Notes: a model not told the origin generated them from the letters alone. Positions 25,766 to 33,976 are shown, counted from the first letter of the stretch. The stretch is 64,000 nucleotides of DNA from an uncultured Arenicella sp. (GCA_947499305.1 CANMNN010000004.1:181086-245085), one strand, 5' to 3'. Made by a program: numbers and translations.

Positions 25766-25799
25766 AAGAAAGAGCCGTGGATTACCACAGCCCTTTCTT
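25766..25799 (-). terminator. Terminator between acetoacetyl-CoA synthetase and katG (probably bidirectional)
   Basis: Arms 25766-25780 and 25785-25799 pair over 15 positions with two mismatches (AAGAAAG, GC, GTGG against CCAC, GC, CTTTCTT) around an ATTA loop. Read from katG on the minus strand it runs into five T. It also ends in CTTTCTT on the plus strand, so it can serve both convergent genes. Confidence 0.75.
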
Positions 25800-25822
25800 G
25801 GTTTCAGCTTTATCGTTATCAA

Positions 25823-28111
25823 TTATTTGACGTCATAGCGATCAAGCATCATTACCTTATTCCACGCTGCCACAAAGTCGTCAGCAAAACGTTGCTCTGA
25901 ATTGTCATATGCATAGACCTCGGCGATTGTGCGAAGTTCAGAGTTAGAGCCAAAGATTAGGTCGACCGATGTAGCGGTATACTCAACCTCGCCAGTTTGG
26001 CGATTGGCGCCTTGATACACTCCCTCTGAGTTAGTTTTGCTCCAAACCGTCGACATATCCAATAGATTTACAAAGAAATCATTGTTAAGTGTGCCAGGTT
26101 TGTCGGTTAAAACACCATGTGTTGAACCATCTGTATTTGTGCCCAAGGCTCTCATACCACCGAGCAAAACCGTCATTTCAGGAATTGTAAGGTCGAGCTG
26201 GTCTGCTTTATCCACTAGCATTTCGGTTGGCGAACGGTAGCTTGCTTCAATATCAAAGTAGTTACGAAAAGCATCAGCTTTAGGTTCAAGTAAGGCAAAT
26301 GATTTAACATCAGTCTGCTCTTGAGTCGCATCTCCTCGACCAGCTACAAACGGCACGCTAATGTTGATATCTGCGTCTCTTGCCGCTTTTTCAATTGCAG
26401 CAGCGCCACCGAGCACGATTAAGTCCGCTAATGAAACCTGTTTCTTGCTGCCTTTGTTAAAGTCAGATTGAATTGCTTTAAGAGCTTCAACAACTTTCGC
26501 CGATTGAGATGGGTTATTAACGGCCCAGTCTTTTTGAGGAGCTAGGGCAATACGTGCTCCATTGGCACCTCCACGTTTGTCGCTCGCTCGATAGCTTGCT
26601 GCCGAAGCCCATGCTGTACCCACTAACTCTTGAACGCTCAGCCCTGACTCCATGATTGACTTCTTCAGCGACTTTATGTCTCGATCGTTCACAAGAGCAT
26701 GGTCAGCTGCAGGTACTGGGTCCTGCCAAATGAGTACTTCACTCGGGACGTCACTGCCCAGATAACGCGAACGTGGTCCCATATCTCTATGTGTCAATTT
26801 ATACCAAGCTTTTGCAAATGCTAAACGGTACTCCTGCGGGTCAGCTAAGAAACGTTCAGCAACCGCTCTATATTCGGGATCAAATTTAAGTGCTAAGTCA
26901 GCGGTCGTCATCACAACTTTGTTGCGTTTGCCTTCGACGTGAGCATCAGGGGCAGTTGCAACTGAATCGCTCTTAGACACCCATTGAATCGCGCCTGCTG
27001 GGCTACGAGTTTGTTCCCACTCATTGTTGAGAAGGTTGGATAAATAGAGGGAAGTCCAGCGTGTGGGTGCCTGAGTCCAAGCGCCTTCTAATCCACTGGT
27101 TACCGTGTCTTCAGAATGGCCTTTTCCACATTTGTTTTTCCATCCGAGGCCCTGTTGCTCGATAGCAGCAGCGCCAGGTTCGGCTCCCAAGCACTTGCCT
27201 GGCTTGTGTGCGCCATGCATTTTACCAAAAGTATGCCCGCCAGCGACAAGAGCAACTGTCTCTTCGTCACTCATGGCCATACGGCCGAAGGCGACACGAA
27301 TGTTCTTAGCCGAGGCGACTGGATCTGGTACTCCGCGTGGGCCTTCTGGGTTTACATAGATCAACCCCATGTGTGTCGCTCCTAGTGGGCGCTGCAGTTT
27401 GCCGTCTTTAACATGGCGATCACTGGCCAGCATCTCTACTTCTGGGCCCCAATAGACTACATCGGGCTCCCAATCATCTGCACGACCGCCAGCAAATCCG
27501 TAGGTTTCGAAACCCATATTTTCAAGCGACACATTCCCCGCCAAGATCATAAGGTCACCCCAAGAAAGGGCTGCACCGTATTTTTGTTTTACCGGCCATA
27601 ATAGTCGGCGCGCTTTATCCAAATTACCGTTATCGGGCCAACTATTCAGTGGGTCAAAGCGTTGCTGCCCACCGTCACCGCCACCGCGACCGTCTAAGGT
27701 TCGGTAAGTGCCGGCGCTGTGCCACGTCATGCGAATAAAGAACGGACCGTAGTTGCCGAAGTCGGCTGGCCACCAGTCTTGAGAGGTTGTTAGTAATGCA
27801 TCAATGTCTTTTTTTGCTGCGTCTAGGTCTAAGCCGTTAAAAGCCTCTGCGTAGTTAAAGTCAGCACCGAGAGGGTTAGAGCGTGAATCTTGGTCACGCA
27901 AGGCTGATAGATCGAGTTGGTCTGGCCACCAAAATTGGTTGTTTTTAGCTTGACCGAGCTTAACTTGGCCTACACCTTTTGCGCCTTTGGGTTTGCTAAT
28001 TTCGTCGGCGGTTGCACTTGATAAGCCAATCGTGAAAACAGTCGCAAGCACGGCTGTGCTTACTAGTTTCGGGAAGCCCGCGTTTCCTGCCTTTTTCTTG
28101 GGTAAATTCAT
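25823..28111 (-). CDS. katG: Catalase-peroxidase with signal peptide
   Basis: 762 residues, a full two-domain KatG. The N-terminus has a basic head, a hydrophobic core (about 16-34) and a SATA/DE cleavage site, so it should be exported to the periplasm like the KatP/KatG2 branch. The active site shows [11 protein letters not shown] (Arg127, Trp130, His131), the Tyr of LIYVNPEGP, which with Trp and Met forms the crosslinked adduct needed for catalase activity, and the proximal [12 protein letters not shown]. It removes peroxide outside the cytoplasm. A catalase-fold/cytochrome pair at 3152-6519 is a second, separate extracytoplasmic peroxide system. Confidence 0.95.
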   Translation of the reverse strand: MNLPKKKAGNAGFPKLVSTAVLATVFTIGLSSATADEISKPKGAKGVGQVKLGQAKNNQFWWPDQLDLSALRDQDSRSNPLGADFNYAEAFNGLDLDAAKKDIDALLTTSQDWWPADFGNYGPFFIRMTWHSAGTYRTLDGRGGGDGGQQRFDPLNSWPDNGNLDKARRLLWPVKQKYGAALSWGDLMILAGNVSLENMGFETYGFAGGRADDWEPDVVYWGPEVEMLASDRHVKDGKLQRPLGATHMGLIYVNPEGPRGVPDPVASAKNIRVAFGRMAMSDEETVALVAGGHTFGKMHGAHKPGKCLGAEPGAAAIEQQGLGWKNKCGKGHSEDTVTSGLEGAWTQAPTRWTSLYLSNLLNNEWEQTRSPAGAIQWVSKSDSVATAPDAHVEGKRNKVVMTTADLALKFDPEYRAVAERFLADPQEYRLAFAKAWYKLTHRDMGPRSRYLGSDVPSEVLIWQDPVPAADHALVNDRDIKSLKKSIMESGLSVQELVGTAWASAASYRASDKRGGANGARIALAPQKDWAVNNPSQSAKVVEALKAIQSDFNKGSKKQVSLADLIVLGGAAAIEKAARDADINISVPFVAGRGDATQEQTDVKSFALLEPKADAFRNYFDIEASYRSPTEMLVDKADQLDLTIPEMTVLLGGMRALGTNTDGSTHGVLTDKPGTLNNDFFVNLLDMSTVWSKTNSEGVYQGANRQTGEVEYTATSVDLIFGSNSELRTIAEVYAYDNSEQRFADDFVAAWNKVMMLDRYDVK

Positions 28112-28328
28112 GATGATTGTTCCTTAGTGGTTATAACTGAGTCGTTTAAAACAGAGGTTTGAAATCTGAGAACGAGCAAGTGCTGCTTTTTCTTATCAGC
28201 AACATCTTGTAGCTTCATCTCAGTATAGAACAGTTTTTATTATTGAAAAGTAGGATTCGATTCAAAGAATTGATGATAATGATCGATTAGCTCAATCAAT
28301 AAAGCCCCAGGAGTGCCGAGTGAATAGG

Positions 28329-30002
28329 CTAATGTGCGGGTGTAATGCAGCGAGCGCGTACTTTTTTAGCAGCAGTGAAACTAACTAGAACCAAGCTTAT
28401 AAGGAGCATAATATTTTCAAAAAGCAGAGGGTGGCTAGCGAAAAAGGTTGGCTCGCTATGCCCATTCAGAGGCATGTCTACTATATAGCCTGCGGCTTTT
28501 TGAAAGTCAGCCTTAAAGTGAATTTCCCCGTTAGGAAGCACTGCTATCGACGGGCCGTTGTTTGCAACATGAACCAGAGGGAGACGGTTCTCAATGGCGC
28601 GCAAAGCAGATGGTAGAATATGTTGTATCGGTTGATGGCTAGAGCCAAACCATCCATCGTTTGAGAGCGCAACGATCAAGCTCGGCTTCGCATCAAGTTG
28701 TTTAAAGTTTGCCGAATGATCGATAGTGTTGTGAGCATGCTTAACAGCACGTGCAACTAGGCTCGGCTCAGTGGTTTCGTAGCAAATTAATGGAACTATA
28801 TTCATCGAATCATGTTCGAATACTTCGTGGTTTTCTCCAATAGTAGTCTCAACTAAGAAGTCACCAAAAAGTGATTTTATCCAATCGCTTATCAACGAGT
28901 TCGCACTGCTCATGGGCACATATTCACCAAAAGGAATACGCTTAATTTTCGTGTATTGAGCGCTACTGTTTCCGTCACTGTTTAGCATAATCGCCTTACT
29001 AGTTTGTCCTTCTAGTTGAGCGTTTTTTTTGTTTCGGTGATGATGCATATCATGAAACATTAAACTCACGCCGAGTTCAGCTATCTGCTTATGATAAGCC
29101 TCACGCACATGAGTGTTATTTAGATAATGTTTGCTGCGACCTTCTGGCCATATGACCAGCTTAGCACCTTGTTGTACAAGTTCTTCGGTCATATGCATTT
29201 CTGGAGGGTAAGCTAGGCCGTAACCCGGGTAACTCATGTTAGCGCTAAGGCTGGGAATTTCATTAGACTGTATTAGGCCAAGTCGGATACTAGGCGACGC
29301 AGCAATGCGTTCGGTCCAATGCTGGTTTAAATATATGCCTACTACGAACCAAGTGAGTAACAGCGCAAGACCACTTAGCGTCATCACTAAGCTTGGGGCC
29401 TTCAAGACCGGTATATTTAGACCAATACGTGTCAAAACCCAGTCTACACAATGCACCATCAGTATGGTGGCTATGCCTATGATGACATCGACACCATGAG
29501 CGCCCGTATACTCAATGGCTTGCAATACTGGCGTAAACTCAACTTGGCTATCACCTAGTCTCATAGTAAATAGCATTGGATACCAGGCCGAAAAACTCGC
29601 TAGAAGTATTGGGAAAACGAGTAAAGTGGAGAATTTTTTAAGGCTTAATATCCAGCGGTAAGTAACTAGGAGTAGCGCAATTAGATGAGCACAATAGAGC
29701 CAATATAAACAGGCGATTGCGATACTTTTGCCGAAACCGTAGCCCTTAGAAATTATGATGAAGTCAACAATCCAATACATGCCATTGGCGTAGCAAATCG
29801 TTCCCATCAGCAGTCCAAGCGCATAGCTTCTTAAAAGGCTGGTGTGGTGAATTACAACGAGAATCGGTACGAACGCAAACCAGGCTAGCGCAAAGTATGC
29901 GTGATCTAGAAATGGCACGCAGAGTAAGAGCCCAGATAAAGCGGCAGCCATGATCTGCCACGAGAAGCTGAAAGCATGCTTTGTGTTCAAAGCGTCAATC
30001 AT
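28329..30002 (-). CDS. Apolipoprotein N-acyltransferase (Lnt)-like membrane protein
   Basis: 557 residues. Six to seven N-terminal membrane helices (about 15-225) precede a nitrilase-type domain and one last helix (about 528-545). The Lnt catalytic triad is in place: Glu287 in VIWPEGRSKH, Lys354 in KIKRIPFGEY and Cys407 in PLICYET, with spacings 67 and 53, almost as in E. coli Lnt (68 and 52). It should acylate the N-terminal Cys of lipoproteins or a related amine at the outer face of the inner membrane. The usual neighbours of lnt (corC/ybeX, ybeY) are absent; instead its ATG overlaps the stop of a Lif-like gene by eight bases. This may be a specialised paralogue rather than the housekeeping Lnt. 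Confidence 0.82.
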   Translation of the reverse strand: MIDALNTKHAFSFSWQIMAAALSGLLLCVPFLDHAYFALAWFAFVPILVVIHHTSLLRSYALGLLMGTICYANGMYWIVDFIIISKGYGFGKSIAIACLYWLYCAHLIALLLVTYRWILSLKKFSTLLVFPILLASFSAWYPMLFTMRLGDSQVEFTPVLQAIEYTGAHGVDVIIGIATILMVHCVDWVLTRIGLNIPVLKAPSLVMTLSGLALLLTWFVVGIYLNQHWTERIAASPSIRLGLIQSNEIPSLSANMSYPGYGLAYPPEMHMTEELVQQGAKLVIWPEGRSKHYLNNTHVREAYHKQIAELGVSLMFHDMHHHRNKKNAQLEGQTSKAIMLNSDGNSSAQYTKIKRIPFGEYVPMSSANSLISDWIKSLFGDFLVETTIGENHEVFEHDSMNIVPLICYETTEPSLVARAVKHAHNTIDHSANFKQLDAKPSLIVALSNDGWFGSSHQPIQHILPSALRAIENRLPLVHVANNGPSIAVLPNGEIHFKADFQKAAGYIVDMPLNGHSEPTFFASHPLLFENIMLLISLVLVSFTAAKKVRARCITPAH

Positions 30003-30717
30003 TATGCGACTCAGACCTGAGTGTTTCTAATTCTCTTTGATAATCTAGTTTTATTGCATCTAATGCGGCCTTCTTTTGCTGTTCATTGAGTGAATTGTTT
30101 AGTCGCACTAATCGACGTTGATAAAAGTAGTGCGTCTGACTATTTTGTTGTTCAAACAAAAACGAAGCATTGGTGCCGAAGTGCTCCTCTTGTCTTCTAT
30201 TTAAATCGACTAAATAACCTCTAATTTGAGCCATGCGCTGAGCGTCCGGCGCTCGGTTGATGGCTGACTTTAGCTGTTGGTCGGTTTTCATATAGTTGTA
30301 ATAATTAACAATCCATCTCGCATAGATCTTAGCGTGGTCATCTATGAGGCTTCTTTCGACCAAACTTGTAAGATGCTGGAGTTCATCGTCGGCTAGGTTT
30401 TCAGGCAGCAGGCTGTTGATTCGCGCCAGCAGCATTAAGGGCGCGCCTGACTTGTTGCCAATATCTTGAGCCTCCCATAATACTCGTTCAACGTCTGAGT
30501 AGTTATGTCGCCAACGTGTATTGCTGATGACTATGTTCTTACGCTCTGTGTCGGAGCTGTTTGGAGCAAGCCATCGAACCTCTTGTCGCGGGTCATACCT
30601 AATGTGAGCATGCTCATGCAGGCTATAGAGCTTAATTCCTAATGTGGCTATCGTTGCGATAATAGCCATCCCAAAAAAGAATTGTAAAAGCCGAGTAGGG
30701 CGAGAAGTTATCGCCAT
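29995..30717 (-). CDS. Second Lif-like (lipase chaperone-related) membrane-anchored protein
   Basis: 240 residues. One membrane helix (about 10-30) anchors a highly charged helical periplasmic part. Two regions resemble the helical extended domain of Lif foldases: INSLLPENLADDELQHLTSL followed by YARWIVNYYNYMK, and RRQEEHFGTNASFLFEQQN (compare the REQ-FGAE-A-LF block of Lif). It lacks the first minidomain, so it is shorter than usual Lif proteins (about 340 residues). It follows the first Lif-like gene by 31 bases and overlaps the Lnt-like gene. A role in folding or passing on the hydrolase encoded at 31715 is inferred. Confidence 0.6.
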   Translation of the reverse strand: MAITSRPTRLLQFFFGMAIIATIATLGIKLYSLHEHAHIRYDPRQEVRWLAPNSSDTERKNIVISNTRWRHNYSDVERVLWEAQDIGNKSGAPLMLLARINSLLPENLADDELQHLTSLVERSLIDDHAKIYARWIVNYYNYMKTDQQLKSAINRAPDAQRMAQIRGYLVDLNRRQEEHFGTNASFLFEQQNSQTHYFYQRRLVRLNNSLNEQQKKAALDAIKLDYQRELETLRSESHND

Positions 30718-30748
30718 AACATTATTGAATTCATGATCTAGGGCGATA

Positions 30749-31570
30749 CTAGCCCTCTGAATTGCCTAATGATTCAGTTAAGCGCTGTTCTAGCTCAGCT
30801 TGTCGAGCAGCAATTTGTTCTGGAGTTAAGTCAGTTTGCATACCAAGCTTGATGCTTTCAAACATAAACTCCGCGTTCGCATCCGATTGGTGAAAAAGTA
30901 GTTGTGCAGTCTCTGTTCCAAGGTGCAGCTCGCGAAGATCTTGCAGTTCACTGTAGAGTTCAACGTCTCGATTAATGGTTGCAAGGGTTTGTTGGTTGTT
31001 AGCGTCATACCCACTCCCTTCGTGTATTTGACTAAAGCGTTCTTTTGCTTGTAGAAATCCTTGGTAGTCAGAGACTAATTTAGCGGTTTGCTCACCAGCT
31101 TTACCCGGTAGAGATGACTCGATTAATTTCTCTAGCTCGCGAAGAGATCCGCCGTCGAGTTGGTTGTAGATTCTTTCAAGTGCCTCGTCTAATGATACAA
31201 GCGCATCGTGATCCAGTATGACATCTCCATTTTCATCAAGTTTGACGGCTTGGAGGGCGTCGTGCACGGATTTCTCTGTGAAAGGCAGGGTATTTGAGTC
31301 GATTTGTTCCTCGTCAGCTAATGAGTCTTGCGCTGAGTTAACGTTTGTTTGCCATTGCCATTCAGACGCGATAGTCGCTTGAGACTGATCGTTGAGCTTG
31401 GTCTTTGAGTCAAGGTTCTTTTCAGTTGACGCGTTTTCAGTCAAAGCTTGATTAGTTGATGCTTGCTCAGTCTTGTTTTTTCGACTGGTATTAGTCGCGA
31501 CTAGAATCGCTATGATACAAATTACAACGGTAGCTAGAGGCAATATTAGATTCTTATTTTTATTTAGCAT
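30749..31570 (-). CDS. lifO: Lif/LifO-like lipase-specific foldase (steric chaperone)
   Basis: 273 residues. A membrane helix (about 8-26) is followed by a variable Gln/Ser/Thr-rich linker (about 30-95), as in Lif proteins. Minidomain 1 is recognisable at about 100-140 (SVHDALQAVKLDENGDVILD, then LVSLDEALERIYN at the place of the RXXFDYFLSA motif, degenerate here). Then come the extended helices, with SLRELEKLIESSLP-AGEQTAKLVSDYQGFL (142-173) and LRELHLGTETAQLLFHQSDA (212-231). Lif proteins fold family I lipases in the periplasm before type II secretion. Here no family I lipase is present; the only secreted hydrolase is PETase-like and lies directly upstream. Confidence 0.72.
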   Translation of the reverse strand: MLNKNKNLILPLATVVICIIAILVATNTSRKNKTEQASTNQALTENASTEKNLDSKTKLNDQSQATIASEWQWQTNVNSAQDSLADEEQIDSNTLPFTEKSVHDALQAVKLDENGDVILDHDALVSLDEALERIYNQLDGGSLRELEKLIESSLPGKAGEQTAKLVSDYQGFLQAKERFSQIHEGSGYDANNQQTLATINRDVELYSELQDLRELHLGTETAQLLFHQSDANAEFMFESIKLGMQTDLTPEQIAARQAELEQRLTESLGNSEG

Positions 31571-31630
31571 TCTCTATATCTTAAAGTAGGGGGTTACTTA
31601 GGGTGCTTCTATCCTAACTTGAAAAAGAAA

Positions 31631-31654
31631 AGGGGCCCGATTACTCGAACCCCT
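31631..31654 (-). terminator. Terminator/attenuator between the PETase-like and Lif-like genes
   Basis: On the minus strand AGGGG and CCCCT (31654-31650 and 31635-31631) pair, with an inner CG/CG pair and an internal bulge, followed by TTTTCTTTTTC. It sits about 60 bases after the hydrolase stop. Incomplete stopping here would give much hydrolase and less chaperone. Confidence 0.5.
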
Positions 31655-31677
31655 CAACCTGGCTTGAGTTTGCAGCT

Positions 31678-31693
31678 ATAGCGTTAGCGCTAT
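31678..31693 (-). other. Small hairpin after the PETase-like gene
   Basis: ATAGCG (31678-31683), loop TTAG, CGCTAT (31688-31693): a perfect 6-bp stem 22 bases after the hydrolase stop codon. It may stabilise the 3' end of the hydrolase mRNA. Confidence 0.35.
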
Positions 31694-31714
31694 TAGTCAA
31701 ACTATGCCTTTCTC

Positions 31715-32662
31715 TTAGAAGTTACAGGTATCTCGAGTCTCAGAAATAAGGCTACTAGCGGTATGATTAGGGCCGCACAAGAATTGATTGTAACGACGAT
31801 CTTTATCTAAAAATCGTTTCATCCAAGAAACGCCATAGGTCGATAACTCAGCGTTATTGTTAAAGTTATTGCCATTTGCACAATTGTGCTGGCCATTGTT
31901 GAATTCCAAATAGAACTTGTCTGTATTACCTGGGATTTCATTGTAAAAAGGGCTCGCATGAGTATTAACACTTGCAGTTCCATCGTTTTCGCAAGCCATG
32001 ATCATGGTTGGTACGCCAATTTGAGTGAAGTTGTCGCTGCCTGTGCTCCAAGGTGCTAGAGGCACTGCAGCACTTAAACGGTTACGCGAAGCACTTCTAA
32101 GTGAGCCACCGCCACCCATCGAGAACCCCATAGTTCCAAGTCGATTTTCATCAACAAGACCTGAAATTGGACTATTTGAGCGATTGCTTTCGGAGATTAA
32201 ATGATTGAGCGCAGCATCAAGTTGGCGGCTGCGGCTCTCTGGTTGGTCAAAACGACCATTTGTATCGATTGTAATCACAACAAACCCATGAGACGCGAGG
32301 ATAGGGCCCCACCAAGCGATTGCCGATTGCGTATTAGTGAAACCTGGCGCTATCGAAATTGCGCCCATCTCACTCGAGATGTTGGTAGGGTAGTAAATCG
32401 TGCCTCCACCGAACCCATTTACTGAGCTCGACACATTTGTAGAAGCGATTGGCTGTGGTCCGCTGCTTGCACGAATGAACGACAATGTAGGGTTTGGGCC
32501 GATTTCATGACCACAATTGAAGCTACACGTGCTTGGAGGGGGCAGTTGACCACTATTATCGCTGCCGCCGTCACTGCCACCACCACCGCCGGCATAGGCA
32601 GATAGGGAGATGAGCGCTGAGACAGCGCAGCTTGAAAATAATTTTAGAGCTGAGTTCTTCAT
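31715..32662 (-). CDS. Secreted PETase-like polyester hydrolase (cutinase/dienelactone hydrolase superfamily, type II-like)
   Basis: 315 residues. Signal peptide with cleavage near AYA (about 24), then a Gly/Ser/Asp-rich linker with a C-X3-C (Cys46, Cys50), then a cutinase-like core. The core lines up along its whole length with Ideonella PETase as I know it: GPNPT, GGTIYYPTN, WWGPILASHGFVVITIDTN, GFSMGGGGSL, MACEND, HNCAN, WMKRF. Catalytic triad Ser181, Asp227, His259; oxyanion Phe108 and Met182; Trp205 at the wobbling-Trp place. Cys224-Cys261 corresponds to the extra disulfide of type II enzymes and Cys296-Cys313 to the common one. It hydrolyses esters outside the cell, probably polyesters such as cutin or aliphatic plastics; PET activity is untested. 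Confidence 0.9.
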   Translation of the reverse strand: MKNSALKLFSSCAVSALISLSAYAGGGGGSDGGSDNSGQLPPPSTCSFNCGHEIGPNPTLSFIRASSGPQPIASTNVSSSVNGFGGGTIYYPTNISSEMGAISIAPGFTNTQSAIAWWGPILASHGFVVITIDTNGRFDQPESRSRQLDAALNHLISESNRSNSPISGLVDENRLGTMGFSMGGGGSLRSASRNRLSAAVPLAPWSTGSDNFTQIGVPTMIMACENDGTASVNTHASPFYNEIPGNTDKFYLEFNNGQHNCANGNNFNNNAELSTYGVSWMKRFLDKDRRYNQFLCGPNHTASSLISETRDTCNF

Positions 32663-32751
32663 AGAGTTAATCCTATTCTTGTTAAGCGCAGGGGAGCTAC
32701 GCCTTTTTGTTGTGATGGACTTCTTAAACTACTGATACAAACTTCATATTC

Positions 32752-32780
32752 CTTAGTGTTATGTCTTATATAACACTAAG
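32752..32780. promoter_or_regulatory. Perfect 11-bp dyad upstream of the PETase-like gene (operator candidate)
   Basis: CTTAGTGTTAT (32752-32762) and ATAACACTAAG (32770-32780) are exact inverted copies around a 7-base spacer. The site lies 90 to 118 bases upstream of the hydrolase ATG and is not followed by a T-run, so an operator for a dimeric repressor or activator is more likely than a terminator. The regulator is not encoded next to it. Confidence 0.6.
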
Positions 32781-32959
32781 TACTGACAGGAGGATACTCA
32801 ATGGTTTACAAAATGTCTAGAGAATGGATTTTCTAAATGCCGCTTTTTTTAATCTAATTTTAATTCTGAAAGGTTGCTATGATTTTTCTAGGCAACTGTC
32901 AGGTTTGGAGGTGAGCTAAGTTCATTTTTGTTCGATTTATGTTTTCTGTGGATAAAAAA

Positions 32960-32981
32960 AAGCCTGCGTGAACGCAGGCTT
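32960..32981 (-). terminator. Intrinsic terminator of the cytochrome c4 gene
   Basis: AAGCCTGCG (32960-32968), loop TGAA, CGCAGGCTT (32973-32981). On the minus strand the hairpin runs straight into eight T (32960-32953). It lies 35 bases beyond the cytochrome stop codon. Confidence 0.92.
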
Positions 32982-33015
32982 TTCGAGTAACGCGAGGCGC
33001 GCATACATATTCGAA

Positions 33016-33654
33016 CTACTTAAAAATCTTTGATTCAGGGGCCGATAAACCACCTTCTTGAGAAGCAAAGTAAGCAGACATTGCTTCGATTTGTCCAATG
33101 GTGAGGTTCGTTGCTTGTCCAGACATGATTAGATTATTGCGTTCGCCAGAACGGTAATCTTTTAATGCTTGAACTAAATAGCTCTCATATTGACCTGCAA
33201 GTTTAGGAAAAGAGCTTTGCTCGCCATCGCCGGTTTTACCGTGGCACGCAGCGCATGAAGCAGATAATTTTTCACCGGCTTTAGCTTCAGCTTTGTTAAC
33301 TAAACTTGGGCGTGAATTGCCTTTCATTTGCGCGAAAAAAGCACCAATGTCCGCCATATCGCTATCGCTAAGGTTCGACGCTTGAGCCTGCATCGTTTTG
33401 TGTGAACGAGTTTTGTCTTTGTACGCTTTAAGAGCGCTGACAATGTATTCTGCGTGTTGGCCGCCAATCATCGGAATTTCATAAACTGGGCCAGGATTGC
33501 GCAGGCCAGGGGCGCCGTGGCAACCTAGGCAAGTCTGCGAGAGCTGCTCACCATTGGTCGCGTCAGCTGCGACTGCAACTTGAACGCCGGTTAATGAAAA
33601 GCCGGCTAACAATGCTGCGCCAGTGATAACGGTATTACGAATAGATTTCAACAT
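33016..33654 (-). CDS. Di-haem cytochrome c4
   Basis: 212 residues. Signal peptide (about 1-29, ending VAVAADA), then two homologous class I cytochrome domains, each with a CXXCH: CLGCHG (about 42-47) and CAACHG (about 134-139). Both domains carry later Met-containing loops (MQAQASNLSDSDMADIGAFF and MSGQATNLTIGQIEAMSAYF) that supply the axial Met ligands. Cytochrome c4 passes electrons from the bc1 complex to terminal oxidases or periplasmic enzymes such as peroxidases. It is a stand-alone gene with its own terminator, and a 25-bp palindrome lies in its upstream region. Confidence 0.92.
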   Translation of the reverse strand: MLKSIRNTVITGAALLAGFSLTGVQVAVAADATNGEQLSQTCLGCHGAPGLRNPGPVYEIPMIGGQHAEYIVSALKAYKDKTRSHKTMQAQASNLSDSDMADIGAFFAQMKGNSRPSLVNKAEAKAGEKLSASCAACHGKTGDGEQSSFPKLAGQYESYLVQALKDYRSGERNNLIMSGQATNLTIGQIEAMSAYFASQEGGLSAPESKIFK

Positions 33655-33976
33655 AAGCTCAATACACGGGTTTAAGATTTTACTGAATTCGATTCAGTAA
33701 AAAGAATAATCACATTCAGGCCTTAGTTTAAAGACGCCAAGCATGGTAGATCATGCTCGTAGTATATCAAAAGGCGCTAAATACGCTTTAAAAAAGCTAC
33801 GCGGACTTTAAGGAAGGTTGTCTGTAAACTCAAGTCATTTCGCCAATAATTTGCATTTTCTAAACAAATACAAGCCCCTTTGGTTCTGCATCAGCAAGCA
33901 GACCAAGCGACGATGTGCGGAAGCCCGAAAAGTTGGCTACAATAGCAAACATGGATAAACGATAAATGGTGCCGCT
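33655..33976. other. 322-base intergenic region between cytochrome c4 and Ppx/GppA genes
   Basis: Divergent promoter region. It contains the palindrome at 33678-33702 and a small inverted repeat AGCATG-GTAGAT-CATGCT at about 33741. I see no RNA gene or open frame of note. Confidence 0.5.
33678..33702. promoter_or_regulatory. 25-bp palindrome upstream of cytochrome c4
   Basis: TTTTACTGAAT (33678-33688), centre TCG, ATTCAGTAAAA (33692-33702): a perfect 11-bp inverted repeat 24 bases upstream of the cytochrome ATG. It may be an operator overlapping the promoter or a hairpin in the leader mRNA. Confidence 0.5.

Larger units (their letters stand above)
32663..33015. other. 353-base intergenic region upstream of the PETase-like gene
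   Basis: It holds the promoter region of the hydrolase gene, a perfect 11-bp dyad at 32752-32780, a possible -35 TTGAGT read on the minus strand at 32801-32796, and the terminator of the cytochrome c4 gene at 32960-32981. Nothing coding is seen. Confidence 0.6.

Noticed and set aside
27105..27385. Plus-strand open frames antisense to katG
   Set aside because: Two overlapping frames opposite a conserved KatG region; Cys/Pro-rich, with no start signal. They are shadows.
31631..31654. tRNA T-arm similarity (GGTTCGAGT on the minus strand)
   Set aside because: No acceptor, D or anticodon arm is found nearby; the match is part of a terminator-like hairpin.
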